Shown here piece after piece: positions 1 through 6,228 of a stretch of 6,228 nt of DNA. A program made the translations under genes and the position numbers. Origin of the DNA: Bacteroidales bacterium GP3 (GTDB lineage: Bacteria > Bacteroidota > Bacteroidia > Bacteroidales > Muribaculaceae). The notes beneath the pieces are model-generated. The model searched no databases. It was not told where the DNA came from and saw only the letters and a list, made by a program, of their open reading frames with translations. The stretch spans positions 12,382 through 18,609 of the forward strand of contig DAAK01000145.1 in NCBI GenBank assembly GCA_001701075.1, read 5' to 3'. Each line of letters opens with the position of its first letter. Positions within the stretch are counted from its first letter, which is position 1.

Positions 1-11
1 TTTGGTGCAGA

Positions 12-656
12 CTATTCCAGACGCGTTTTCTCGCCACTTTCCTTAAGATCGTGCTTTTCGACAGAATTAAAGTTTTCATAAAGCCATCCGAGGATATCAT
101 CACCACGCCAAATGTCCTCACCGCAATCCGGATCAGCGGAAACAGCGTTGAAGGCATCAATAATCTCATTGAGTTCATCGGCACGAGGCATCACAGCATA
201 TGGATGCGACTCAGAAAAGATTGGGAATTTCTCACTTTCTTCACGGAAACGGTCAGAGAAGAACTCAAGAAGCCCATCGCGCTCCAACGACTTACCTTCC
301 GGATGCTCTTCAAGCCATGCATTATGTTCCGCCGAACGCCCCCCATGTTCAGAACGCCGCATCACCACTTCCGGAAAGAAATCCTTATCCTCCATCACCT
401 TCAAGGCAGCCAGACGATTGAAAAGAGTGAAAGTACATTCATTTATCGCCATCAAGCGAGCCTTTGCATAGCTGTCATAATTCTCCGAGTTATAGTCAAC
501 AATCCCTTTCAGGCGATTGCGCAGTTCCCGGTCAGTCTCTGACAATTCAGGGACGGAGGCAGAAGGGTCATCAGTTATGCCCAGCCGTTCAAAACGATTG
601 GATACAGCCTGATAGATAAGGGAGCGGATATTTAGAACGTGGTCAAGAAGCTTCAT
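12..656 (-). CDS. pglX: PglX N-terminal region (BREX adenine methyltransferase), closed early by TAG after 214 residues
   Basis: PglX is the BREX adenine-specific DNA methyltransferase that marks host DNA; family members usually have about 1,100-1,250 residues. Only the helical N-terminal region is present. I recognise the segment around residues 77-90 (TLFNRLAALKVMED), followed by FFPEVV and RRSEHGGRS (residues 93-108), and the DDILGWLYENFN segment (186-197), which in full-length PglX lies shortly before the methyltransferase core. No motif I (DPAxGSG type) or motif IV (NPPY type) is present. The frame closes at TAG (14-12), and only 11 bases remain beyond it, so a downstream continuation cannot be seen. 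The ATG at 656-654 starts 6 bases after the brxC stop; no Shine-Dalgarno is visible. Alternatives are a nonsense-inactivated pglX, a split PglX with the methyltransferase on a separate polypeptide, a recombined or phase-variable allele, or a sequencing error near a contig end. The family call is firm; the status of the gene is open. Confidence 0.82.
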   Translation of the reverse strand: MKLLDHVLNIRSLIYQAVSNRFERLGITDDPSASVPELSETDRELRNRLKGIVDYNSENYDSYAKARLMAINECTFTLFNRLAALKVMEDKDFFPEVVMRRSEHGGRSAEHNAWLEEHPEGKSLERDGLLEFFSDRFREESEKFPIFSESHPYAVMPRADELNEIIDAFNAVSADPDCGEDIWRGDDILGWLYENFNSVEKHDLKESGEKTRLE

Positions 657-662
657 GATTGA

Positions 663-3600
663 TCAGTCGTTAAGATTTACTTTATCGTTTTTCCCGAAAG
701 TGTTGATAAGAGAGAGCTGTTGGGTAAGCCATTTGCGATAATCATTCACGGAAATATCCCCGTGTGGCAACCGATCCTTCAATTTATGGGTTTTCGGAGT
801 TGATTGAGAAGATGAAGCCGAAGAAGAGGAAGATGAGGATGAAGATGAGGCAGATGAAGAAGATGAAGACGAAGAAGCAGAGGAGGTGGGATCCGAAGTC
901 TGCACCTGAAAGTTGAGAGCAAGCAGGGTGCTATCAAAAATCTGGACGCTCTCATAAGCAGTGACTATCTCACGCAAATCCAGGCGGGAACCATTTGATT
1001 TCACACTGAACTGGTCGAAAGTAGTAGTTACTGCAGCGAATTTTTCACACCGGGTGATGATTTTAGCAAGTTCTTTCCAAATACCGGCATTCCATTCACG
1101 CGGATAAGCGGAGAGTTTGGTTTTCAAATCGTTGGCAATTTGAAGAAGCCGGGAATACTCAGTGTGGTCATTGTTGGCAAAACGTTTGAAAGTGGCAATA
1201 TAAAGATCTCTTATATCCTGCACATCTTTTTTCATACCGGTGTAGTTAGAGACAACATCAGTGTCATAAAGCTGTCTGAAATGATTGTATATTGGAGCAA
1301 TAGCTTCCGTTGAGCCTAACGCCAATAGGAACTGGTCGTGCACCTCATTGATATAAACCACCATCTGACGTATCTCGGACATCTTTTCATTTATGAATTT
1401 CAGATCCTTATCGACACGTTGCACAGCCTTTATGAACTCATTTGTGTTTTCCTCCTTAAGAAAAGACTTTGCATTATTGAGGAAATTAGCCTCAGTGACT
1501 GCGCCTTGGTATTGTTGGAAAATAGCACGAGCGGCAATCGACATAGGGAACATGTCATTGTAGTCGCCCTCAATCTTATTATTGATAAGAGCAATCATAG
1601 CACGGGAGAGAGTGCGAATGGCATCCACAATCTCAAAGTCATTGAGCTGATAGTTTATCGCAGTGCGGGTGTGCCTGGTAAACTCACAATCCTCTTTCAG
1701 GATATCTACAATATCGCGACGCTCACTATATTTAAGGCCTTTTGAGACGGCCTTAAAAGAAGCCTTGCTAAAATTACGGGCGTTCTTGAACGCATCAGTC
1801 GCACCAGGCTGACGGCATGAAGTGTAGTCCTCGCCATTGAATTTCACAATAACCTTATCGCCTCGGAATAGAGCTGCAAGAGAAGTCATAATAGTGCCGA
1901 GGGAGTACCCTGTCGGAGGTCCAGCCAACTTCGACTCCAGATCCTTGCCGGAAGTAAATGCAGTGCAGACGGAAAGAATCTCCGAGACAACGGAAAGATT
2001 ATTTCCGATAAAGACACCGGCGGTATCAAAGAATTTGAAATCAGGAGCAGAACCGAAATAGTTGTGAAGCTGACCGGGCTGACGGGTAAAGACACCCGGA
2101 GCCATGGAATCGGGCAGTTCGGAAGAAAGACGTTTTGTGAAGATATTTTCAAACATCTTCCCTTGCAAATCTGAGACGATCTGATGATAAGTGGCGGGCG
2201 AGATGTTGTACTTATTGAAACAATACACAGCCAATCCCTCGAGAAATGACTTCTCAATCAATTCCTGAAAACGAGCCTCCTTGTGGTCACGTTCTGAACA
2301 GATGCGTTTAATTATCAAACGCTCATCATCAGTCACGTTCACCTTCTCACTGATATACTTAAGGCGACGGAGTTCAGTGGCCAGATTTTTAATTTCATCA
2401 CGATACCTTACAACAGGGATGATTGTAGTGATGCCCTTGCTGTTTGCAGTTTCCTGTCGGATATTATCAACATACGAAATGTCCTCGCACCCTGGAGTAT
2501 TAAGCAGGTCGGAAAGAACAACAGAAAGATTGGAAGCATCGCCATTTGCCAAGATCTCACCGTCGACGGTAGCAACTTTGAACCTGACATTCATCCCTCC
2601 GATAGAAAGAAGCGAAGCCCACTTTACGATATCCCGTTTCTTAAGGACATTATTTACATCCTGAATAATCTCCCAAGTCTGCACATCAAAACGACGCATC
2701 TCATCAAGAATACGTTGCTCAGCCTCGTTTGTGATACGATATTGCTCCCCCGTCATTATGACAATCTGGGATTTTTCAAGAATTCCAAGAGCCTTTTTAA
2801 CTTCATGAAGAATATCATGATAGTTTTCAGGCCTATTAAGATAAGACTTGGCAATGTTGTCGGCAGTGGTGTGAGTCACCTCACTCTTGGTGAGAAAATG
2901 AATGGTCTGCAGAAGACGTTTTCCAGACACGAAAGAAAAATTCTGATTAGCCAGTGCATCTTCAGCCTGGCGATAACGATTGCTCAGGGATTCCTCCACA
3001 CGGTCGTCAGCCTGATTGCAGAGTTGGGTTGCATTTACATGATAATGGTCAGTGGTCTGATGCTTCACTTCCTTTTTCAGCACATCAAACGCAGAGATAA
3101 TCATGCCACGGTTTCCTACACGAGTCTGAGTCAATTCACTTGAACCGAAAAGGAAATATTGCAACAGCTTGAATTGGTGCTTATAGAAGGGATAATAGTC
3201 AATGTAAGTATCAACATCTGTGGTTTTCCCAAGCCCCGGCACGCCTATATTGGTGACATCGGCAATAACCCCATTGTTATCTGCAAAATAATCACGCAAG
3301 ATTGCCTTCTTATCTTCAGATTTAGCAAGCAGACGATGACGAATGATGGTGTCGACCTCATCAGCTTCTATCGCAATTTTAGTGCGGAAACGGTCTCTTA
3401 CTTTTGTGAGGGAGTTGAGTTGTATATTTTCGGATTTAATGACATCATCAAGACGTTGCTGAGCAATAGCAATTGTCCAGACATTTCTTTTGAGAGAAGC
3501 CAAAGCTTCGGCAACTCCTTCCAAGTCATCGAGACGAATTTTCTTCTGAGAAATTGCTTCGCTCACCTCATCAATGAAAAAGACTATGCGGGTATCTGGA

Positions 3601-4349
3601 GCCTGGCTAAGGTATCGGGACAAATCCTGCTGGAGCCGAGAAGCATCATATTCTTTGCGGGTGGCTTCCGCCATTTTTCTAAGCTCAGAATACTGCTCCT
3701 CACTATACCCCATAGCAAGCATGGCTGGCTTGAAAGTCTTGATCAGCTCAGTATTAGACTTTATGATTTCAGACCAAGGTTTCCCGGAAACCAGCATCAC
3801 AGCATCTAAAAATTGCTGACGATGACCTTCAATGAGAATATCGTATTCAATTATGCCATGCCAAGAATCAGTCATTCCTAACTTGCGAAGGAAACTGCTG
3901 AAAATCATAAATGGCAGTCCATTTACATTATTATGCTTGGATGCATCGAAAGAGACAACAATATTATTAAATTTATTGAGATTCCCCAATTCAGTTCTAA
4001 GAATATCGGCATTTGAGAGACCATCAAGTTTGATAGCAAACCGATCGCGCATAGGAGTGCCAAGAATATTCCTGTTTTGAAGCAGAAGCCCTATAATCTG
4101 CGCAAAGTAAGATTTGCCAGAACCGTAAAATCCACTTAGCCACACCCCAGACTGCATGGTGCCAACGTTATATTCTTCCAAGAATTCAAGGAGATGCTTA
4201 CCAAGAGAATTGGTCAGCACGAAATTATCCAAGTCTCCTTTCAGGCGTTGCTCCTTTTCGGTTTCGGATTCATCGGGATTATAATCGAGATCAACGACGG
4301 TATTTATTTCTTCGTCGAGATTTATGGTGAGAAGGTCTTTTATCTGCAT
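663..4349 (-). CDS. brxC: BREX P-loop ATPase BrxC
   Basis: BrxC is the large AAA+-like ATPase of BREX, essential for defence in studied type I systems; its exact mechanism is unsettled. At 1228 residues it has normal family length. The start MQIKDL and the GVWLSGFYGSGKS segment are characteristic. Walker A is GFYGSGKS (residues 73-80) and Walker B is IVFFIDEVSE (255-264, D260 and E261). An arginine-rich segment VRDRFR (317-322), followed by EADEVDTIIRHRLLAK, looks like the region after the ATPase core. A second Walker A-type match, GVPGLGKT, lies at 369-376, followed by YIDYYPFYKHQF. The rest (about 400-1150) is mostly helical, with Leu/Ile/Lys/Glu-rich stretches. Residues 1156-1183 are almost all serine, then a 45-residue tail (1184-1228) ends the protein. 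The ATG is 3 bases after the brxB stop, so translation is probably coupled. The stop is TGA (665-663). No transmembrane segment or signal peptide is seen; it is expected in the cytoplasm. Confidence 0.95.
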   Translation of the reverse strand: MQIKDLLTINLDEEINTVVDLDYNPDESETEKEQRLKGDLDNFVLTNSLGKHLLEFLEEYNVGTMQSGVWLSGFYGSGKSYFAQIIGLLLQNRNILGTPMRDRFAIKLDGLSNADILRTELGNLNKFNNIVVSFDASKHNNVNGLPFMIFSSFLRKLGMTDSWHGIIEYDILIEGHRQQFLDAVMLVSGKPWSEIIKSNTELIKTFKPAMLAMGYSEEQYSELRKMAEATRKEYDASRLQQDLSRYLSQAPDTRIVFFIDEVSEAISQKKIRLDDLEGVAEALASLKRNVWTIAIAQQRLDDVIKSENIQLNSLTKVRDRFRTKIAIEADEVDTIIRHRLLAKSEDKKAILRDYFADNNGVIADVTNIGVPGLGKTTDVDTYIDYYPFYKHQFKLLQYFLFGSSELTQTRVGNRGMIISAFDVLKKEVKHQTTDHYHVNATQLCNQADDRVEESLSNRYRQAEDALANQNFSFVSGKRLLQTIHFLTKSEVTHTTADNIAKSYLNRPENYHDILHEVKKALGILEKSQIVIMTGEQYRITNEAEQRILDEMRRFDVQTWEIIQDVNNVLKKRDIVKWASLLSIGGMNVRFKVATVDGEILANGDASNLSVVLSDLLNTPGCEDISYVDNIRQETANSKGITTIIPVVRYRDEIKNLATELRRLKYISEKVNVTDDERLIIKRICSERDHKEARFQELIEKSFLEGLAVYCFNKYNISPATYHQIVSDLQGKMFENIFTKRLSSELPDSMAPGVFTRQPGQLHNYFGSAPDFKFFDTAGVFIGNNLSVVSEILSVCTAFTSGKDLESKLAGPPTGYSLGTIMTSLAALFRGDKVIVKFNGEDYTSCRQPGATDAFKNARNFSKASFKAVSKGLKYSERRDIVDILKEDCEFTRHTRTAINYQLNDFEIVDAIRTLSRAMIALINNKIEGDYNDMFPMSIAARAIFQQYQGAVTEANFLNNAKSFLKEENTNEFIKAVQRVDKDLKFINEKMSEIRQMVVYINEVHDQFLLALGSTEAIAPIYNHFRQLYDTDVVSNYTGMKKDVQDIRDLYIATFKRFANNDHTEYSRLLQIANDLKTKLSAYPREWNAGIWKELAKIITRCEKFAAVTTTFDQFSVKSNGSRLDLREIVTAYESVQIFDSTLLALNFQVQTSDPTSSASSSSSSSSASSSSSSSSSSASSSQSTPKTHKLKDRLPHGDISVNDYRKWLTQQLSLINTFGKNDKVNLND
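801..884 (-). repeat. Poly-serine low-complexity tract within brxC
   Basis: This stretch encodes residues 1156-1183 of BrxC: 24 serines, three alanines (1158, 1167, 1178) and one glutamine (1182). Every serine codon is TCN (mostly TCT and TCA, some TCC and TCG) and none is AGC or AGT, so the DNA is an imperfect trinucleotide/hexanucleotide repeat (TCATCT-like units). The plus strand is correspondingly a nearly pure purine (GA-rich) run. It probably encodes a flexible linker between the BrxC body and its C-terminal tail. Repeat-length change by multiples of three would preserve the frame; other slippage would remove the last 45 or so residues. Confidence 0.9.
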
Positions 4350-4352
4350 GAC

Positions 4353-4907
4353 TTACAAAATTACACGACAACGATATCTTGATGCAATATGGTTTTTATC
4401 TCCGAGAAAATATAATTTATCTCCATCTTGAACCGATGGATAAAAATATACCAATGGTTGAGGTGCCGTTTTGACAACAGGATGCTCCATAATGTCAATA
4501 TTTGAGAAACCCTTGTTTGCGATTGCAGATGTGCCAACAAGAAACACAGGCAATCCTTGCCCTGCAGCCAAAGCAATGCGCTCCGCAAGACACTCAAAGA
4601 AAGTATCTTTTGCACCCTTGCGATAGTAAACTTCGATGCCAAGTTCATCTTCAAGCTCTTTGAACAATTCCATACCCATTTCTTCCTGATAATCGGTTAG
4701 AGTCTGGGCTACATCTACAAAGATTGCGCTGTCACGGAACCGACGTTTTGCTTCCGCTACATACTGGTGGTCCTCCTCGTTGGGATAGACAAAAAGAATA
4801 CTGTTGCCACCATTTGCATCCAGCTTAAGTTGGGTAATATCCTGAGAAAGGACATCTTGCAGCAGTCCAAACAGGCGATTATGGTCTATGTCAAAGTTTC
4901 CACTCAT
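4353..4907 (-). CDS. brxB: BREX protein BrxB (DUF1788 family)
   Basis: A 184-residue protein of the DUF1788 family, close to the usual BrxB length of about 190-200. BrxB is a core BREX component needed for methylation and/or defence in tested type I systems, but it has no established enzymatic activity. The recognisable parts are an early beta strand, SILFVYP (residues 36-42); an acidic helix followed by IEVYYRKG (91-98); a second strand, LPVFLVGTSAI (119-129); and the C-terminal signature PLVYFYP (151-157), followed by LYFLGD and the terminal YRCRVIL, equivalent to the FFPG...YYRAF ending of the family. The alternating strands and helices suggest an alpha/beta fold. No catalytic motif or signal peptide is evident. 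The ATG lies 6 bases after the brxA stop and the TAA stop (4355-4353) is 3 bases before brxC. Position between brxA and brxC independently supports the call. Confidence 0.88.
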   Translation of the reverse strand: MSGNFDIDHNRLFGLLQDVLSQDITQLKLDANGGNSILFVYPNEEDHQYVAEAKRRFRDSAIFVDVAQTLTDYQEEMGMELFKELEDELGIEVYYRKGAKDTFFECLAERIALAAGQGLPVFLVGTSAIANKGFSNIDIMEHPVVKTAPQPLVYFYPSVQDGDKLYFLGDKNHIASRYRCRVIL

Positions 4908-4913
4908 ATTCTA

Positions 4914-5639
4914 TTACTTTAAGGAGATGGAAATATCATTGCCAATTTGAGTAATATCCCATAGGGGAATATATTCTATTGACTTTAATCTGCCGATTAT
5001 TGATTGCGTATCGAGGAAAGAGAATCGGAACATCGGATTTTCCAATGAAGCCGTATCGGGATAAGCATTTAAAGCAAATCGGACGAGATAAATGAACAGT
5101 TTGGAAGAAATGTGAGGAGCCTTGAGGATTTTCTTCACTTTCCCATCTGCCAATCCAAATTTCTTGAGGACTGTCAGATACTTGGAAGCCACTATAGCCA
5201 AAGTCGAGTCGCTGAAAGGGACATCATCCGGAAAAGTCTTCTTAAGATGATTTAGGAAAGCCTCTACATCACTTAATTCCATTGAAGTTCTGCCTGAATA
5301 TAGAATTCTTAGGAACACATCGTCGGTCACTTCGCAGAAAAGAGCGTTACAGAAGATGAATTGCCAAAATAAGATGATGAGTTTTTCTTCAGCTGAAAAT
5401 TCTTGAGATGCCAGGGCTTGCAGAAAGAGGGATTTGTGGGAATCTGAAGCAAAACTAATAAATCCATCGGAGACAGCTTTTTTGAATCTGGAAGTGGCCT
5501 TGGAAGTCCTAAATACGAATTTGTCTTCAGTGGCAGTCATACCATAATTTTGATTGATGTAATCAATCATAATGGAGTAGTCAGGGATACTACCTACTAC
5601 ATTGACAGTGGAGTTGTATTTAGCATGACTTGTTGCCAT
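4914..5639 (-). CDS. brxA: BREX protein BrxA (DUF1819 family)
   Basis: A 241-residue, largely helical protein and the first gene of the operon. BrxA (DUF1819) is a small core BREX protein; structural work on a homologue indicates DNA binding, although older annotations call the family 'inner membrane protein'. Supporting features are its length (family about 200-250), its place immediately before brxB, a basic segment around RTSKATSRFKK (residues 44-54), and a C-terminal region containing FIYLVRFALNAYPD (182-195), NPMFRF (201-206) and IIGRLKSIEYIPLWDI (214-229), which resembles the DUF1819 ending. A hydrophobic, aromatic stretch (87-104) contains Cys97 and Cys102; it reads more like a buried helix than a membrane anchor. 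The ATG at 5639-5637 follows an AT-rich leader without a Shine-Dalgarno, as is common in Bacteroidota. The gene ends with tandem in-frame stops, TAA then TAG (4916-4911). Sequence similarity alone is less obvious than for brxB or brxC; synteny carries part of the call. Confidence 0.78.
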   Translation of the reverse strand: MATSHAKYNSTVNVVGSIPDYSIMIDYINQNYGMTATEDKFVFRTSKATSRFKKAVSDGFISFASDSHKSLFLQALASQEFSAEEKLIILFWQFIFCNALFCEVTDDVFLRILYSGRTSMELSDVEAFLNHLKKTFPDDVPFSDSTLAIVASKYLTVLKKFGLADGKVKKILKAPHISSKLFIYLVRFALNAYPDTASLENPMFRFSFLDTQSIIGRLKSIEYIPLWDITQIGNDISISLK

Positions 5640-5695
5640 TGTTATAATCTATTTGAATTTTTGGATGCATTTTCAGAGAAGTGACTCTCCCTATG

Positions 5696-5703
5696 CAAAG
5701 TTA
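5696..5703 (-). promoter_or_regulatory. Bacteroidetes-type -7 box for the BREX operon
   Basis: On the minus strand the bases read TAACTTTG, an exact match to the Bacteroidetes -7 consensus TAnnTTTG. Transcription would start near 5688-5691, giving a leader of about 50 bases before the brxA ATG. The expected -33 TTTG is imperfect: a TTTC lies at roughly the right spacing, while a true TTTG lies only 11 bases upstream of the box. An AT-rich run (ATTTTTTAT) fills the spacer. It is the only good promoter match upstream of brxA, and the downstream gaps of 3-6 bases leave no room for others, so it probably drives the whole operon. Confidence 0.6.
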
Positions 5704-5894
5704 ATAAAAAATTTCAAAAGAAAGGCCCTTAATCTAAGTCTTATTAAAAAATTCATATAAAATGATTGCTTCAGATGAATCGAGGACTCTGGAGTTAAAG
5801 TGGAGATGTAAGGGATGATTTGTGTAACGGAATTCGATGACATCAAATAATAATTGGTATTGCAAAAGAAGCAGGGAGGGGATGGATTTGCGAT
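5704..5894. other. AT-rich intergenic region with no convincing gene
   Basis: This stretch lies between the brxA promoter and the istB fragment. It holds only short open frames without recognisable protein similarity or ribosome binding signals, and no strong inverted repeat or terminator-like hairpin that I can see. No transcriptional regulator of the brxR type and no brxE is encoded here. It may contain upstream promoter elements for the BREX operon and decayed sequence left by the insertion element. Confidence 0.55.
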
Positions 5895-6227
5895 TTGGAT
5901 ATGCTTTTATTTTGCAGCCGCAAGTCTTCAGATTTTAGATATCAGTCTTCAGCGGGCTTCGCGACTCGGTGGGACGCATACGAACTTATCATCATCGATG
6001 ACTTCGGCATCAAGAAGCTCAACAACGAGCAGATACTGGACCTGATGGAGATAATCGAGGACCGGCATGGACGGACGGCAACAATCATTGCAAGCCAGCT
6101 GCCGGTCTCGGACTGGTATGATGTCCTTGAGAAAAACGCCACTGTCGCTGACGCAATACTTGACCGGCTGGCAAAAACATCACACAAAATCGATCTCAGA
6201 GGTTATGATAAGGATATGATTATGTAA
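5895..6227 (+). pseudogene. istB: 5'-truncated IstB-like transposition helper ATPase (IS21 family)
   Basis: IstB is the AAA+ ATPase that assists the IS21 transposase IstA. The open frame gives 110 residues from a TTG (5895), with an ATG at 5901, but IstB similarity begins only near residue 24-29. From there it is clear: Walker B ELIIIDDFG (residues 30-38, D35 and D36), LDLMEIIEDRHGR, the TIIASQLPVSDWYDVL block, and ADAILDRLAKTSHKIDLRG near the C-terminus. Intact IstB proteins have about 240-260 residues with a Walker A motif in the first half; that half is missing, and I find no P-loop in any plus-strand frame upstream. The first 23 or so residues are probably read from unrelated flanking DNA. 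The stop is TAA (6225-6227). It is divergent from brxA and not part of the defence operon. It is very likely non-functional unless spliced to sequence not shown. Confidence 0.85.
5923..5952. repeat. Short direct repeat AGTCTTCAG x2 at the istB junction
   Basis: Two exact 9-base copies of AGTCTTCAG lie at 5923-5931 and 5944-5952, separated by 12 bases, just where the istB-like coding similarity and the GC-richer sequence begin. They could be a footprint of the deletion or recombination that truncated istB, or chance. Confidence 0.45.
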
Positions 6228-6228
6228 A
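5953..6228 (+). mobile_element. IS21-family element remnant, left side deleted
   Basis: The istB C-terminal part marks the remains of an IS21-type insertion sequence. The composition changes near 5950, from an AT-rich spacer to more GC-rich coding DNA, which I take as the approximate junction. The istA gene and the N-terminal half of istB are absent to the left. The terminal inverted repeat expected after istB would lie beyond the right edge, so neither element end is defined. The left boundary given is an estimate. Confidence 0.55.

Noticed and set aside
51..542. Plus-strand open frames opposite pglX (51-542, 112-471)
   Set aside because: They are shadows of the PglX N-terminal frame, which has clear family motifs; the antisense translations do not.
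801..897. A plus-strand acidic (Asp/Glu-rich) reading of the serine tract
   Set aside because: Any run of TCN codons gives GAN codons in one frame of the other strand, so the acidic reading is automatic; no start, stop or domain context supports a gene there.
3159..3809. A 216-codon open frame on the plus strand opposite brxC, and a 142-codon one at 2715-3143
   Set aside because: They lie entirely antisense to a confidently identified ATPase gene, show no recognisable domains, and have compositions typical of reverse-complement coding sequence.
5674..5690. A possible hairpin in the brxA leader (AGAG/CTCT)
   Set aside because: The stem has only 4 base pairs with a loop of about 6, too weak to support a regulatory element or terminator.
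5854..6045. A 63-codon plus-strand frame starting at TTG in the spacer
   Set aside because: No similarity or ribosome site is seen, and it overlaps the istB frame in a different register. It could at most be frame-shifted debris.
5942..6187. An 81-codon minus-strand open frame opposite the istB fragment
   Set aside because: The plus strand has strong IstB signatures (LIIIDDFG, TIIASQLP, ADAILDRL); the minus frame has none and is Ser-rich, as expected for a shadow.
1..6228. CRISPR arrays, tRNA or rRNA genes
   Set aside because: No regularly spaced repeats, tRNA-like cloverleaf ends or rRNA-like conserved stretches were seen on either strand.

Overview
The window carries the 5' half of a BREX (bacteriophage exclusion) defence operon on the minus strand and, upstream of it on the plus strand, a truncated IS21-family istB gene. 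Three things point to Bacteroidota, probably a gut-type Bacteroidales. A TAACTTTG box upstream of the first gene matches the Bacteroidetes -7 consensus TAnnTTTG. No start codon has a convincing purine-rich Shine-Dalgarno. Base composition is moderate to AT-rich. This is an inference from composition and signals; no taxonomic marker gene is present.

Reading the minus strand 5' to 3' (right to left), the layout is: a promoter candidate near 5696-5703; brxA (5639-4914, DUF1819 family); brxB (4907-4353, DUF1788 family); brxC (4349-663, a 1228-residue P-loop ATPase); and the N-terminal part of pglX (656-12). The four genes are separated by only 6, 3 and 6 bases, so they are almost certainly one transcript. 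The order brxA-brxB-brxC-pglX is that of type I BREX (types V and VI share parts of it). pglZ and brxL, which would complete a type I system, would lie to the left of base 1 and cannot be seen. No brxE- or brxR-like regulator is seen upstream.

On the right, 5640-5895 is AT-rich and holds the promoter but no convincing gene. From about 5950 the composition rises in GC and the plus strand encodes the C-terminal third of an IstB transposition helper that has lost its Walker A half. It is a mobile-element remnant next to the defence operon.

How the genes work together, from knowledge of BREX: PglX is the site-specific adenine methyltransferase that marks host DNA. BrxA, BrxB and BrxC, with PglZ, are needed for methylation and/or for blocking phage DNA replication. 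The system itself is known. The unusual features are: pglX closes at an amber codon after 214 residues, before any methyltransferase motif; BrxC has a Ser/Ala low-complexity linker of about 28 residues near its C-terminus; BrxC has a second exact Walker A consensus match in mid-protein; and the operon abuts an IS21 fragment. Both window edges lie within a few bases of a stop codon, so they may be contig ends.
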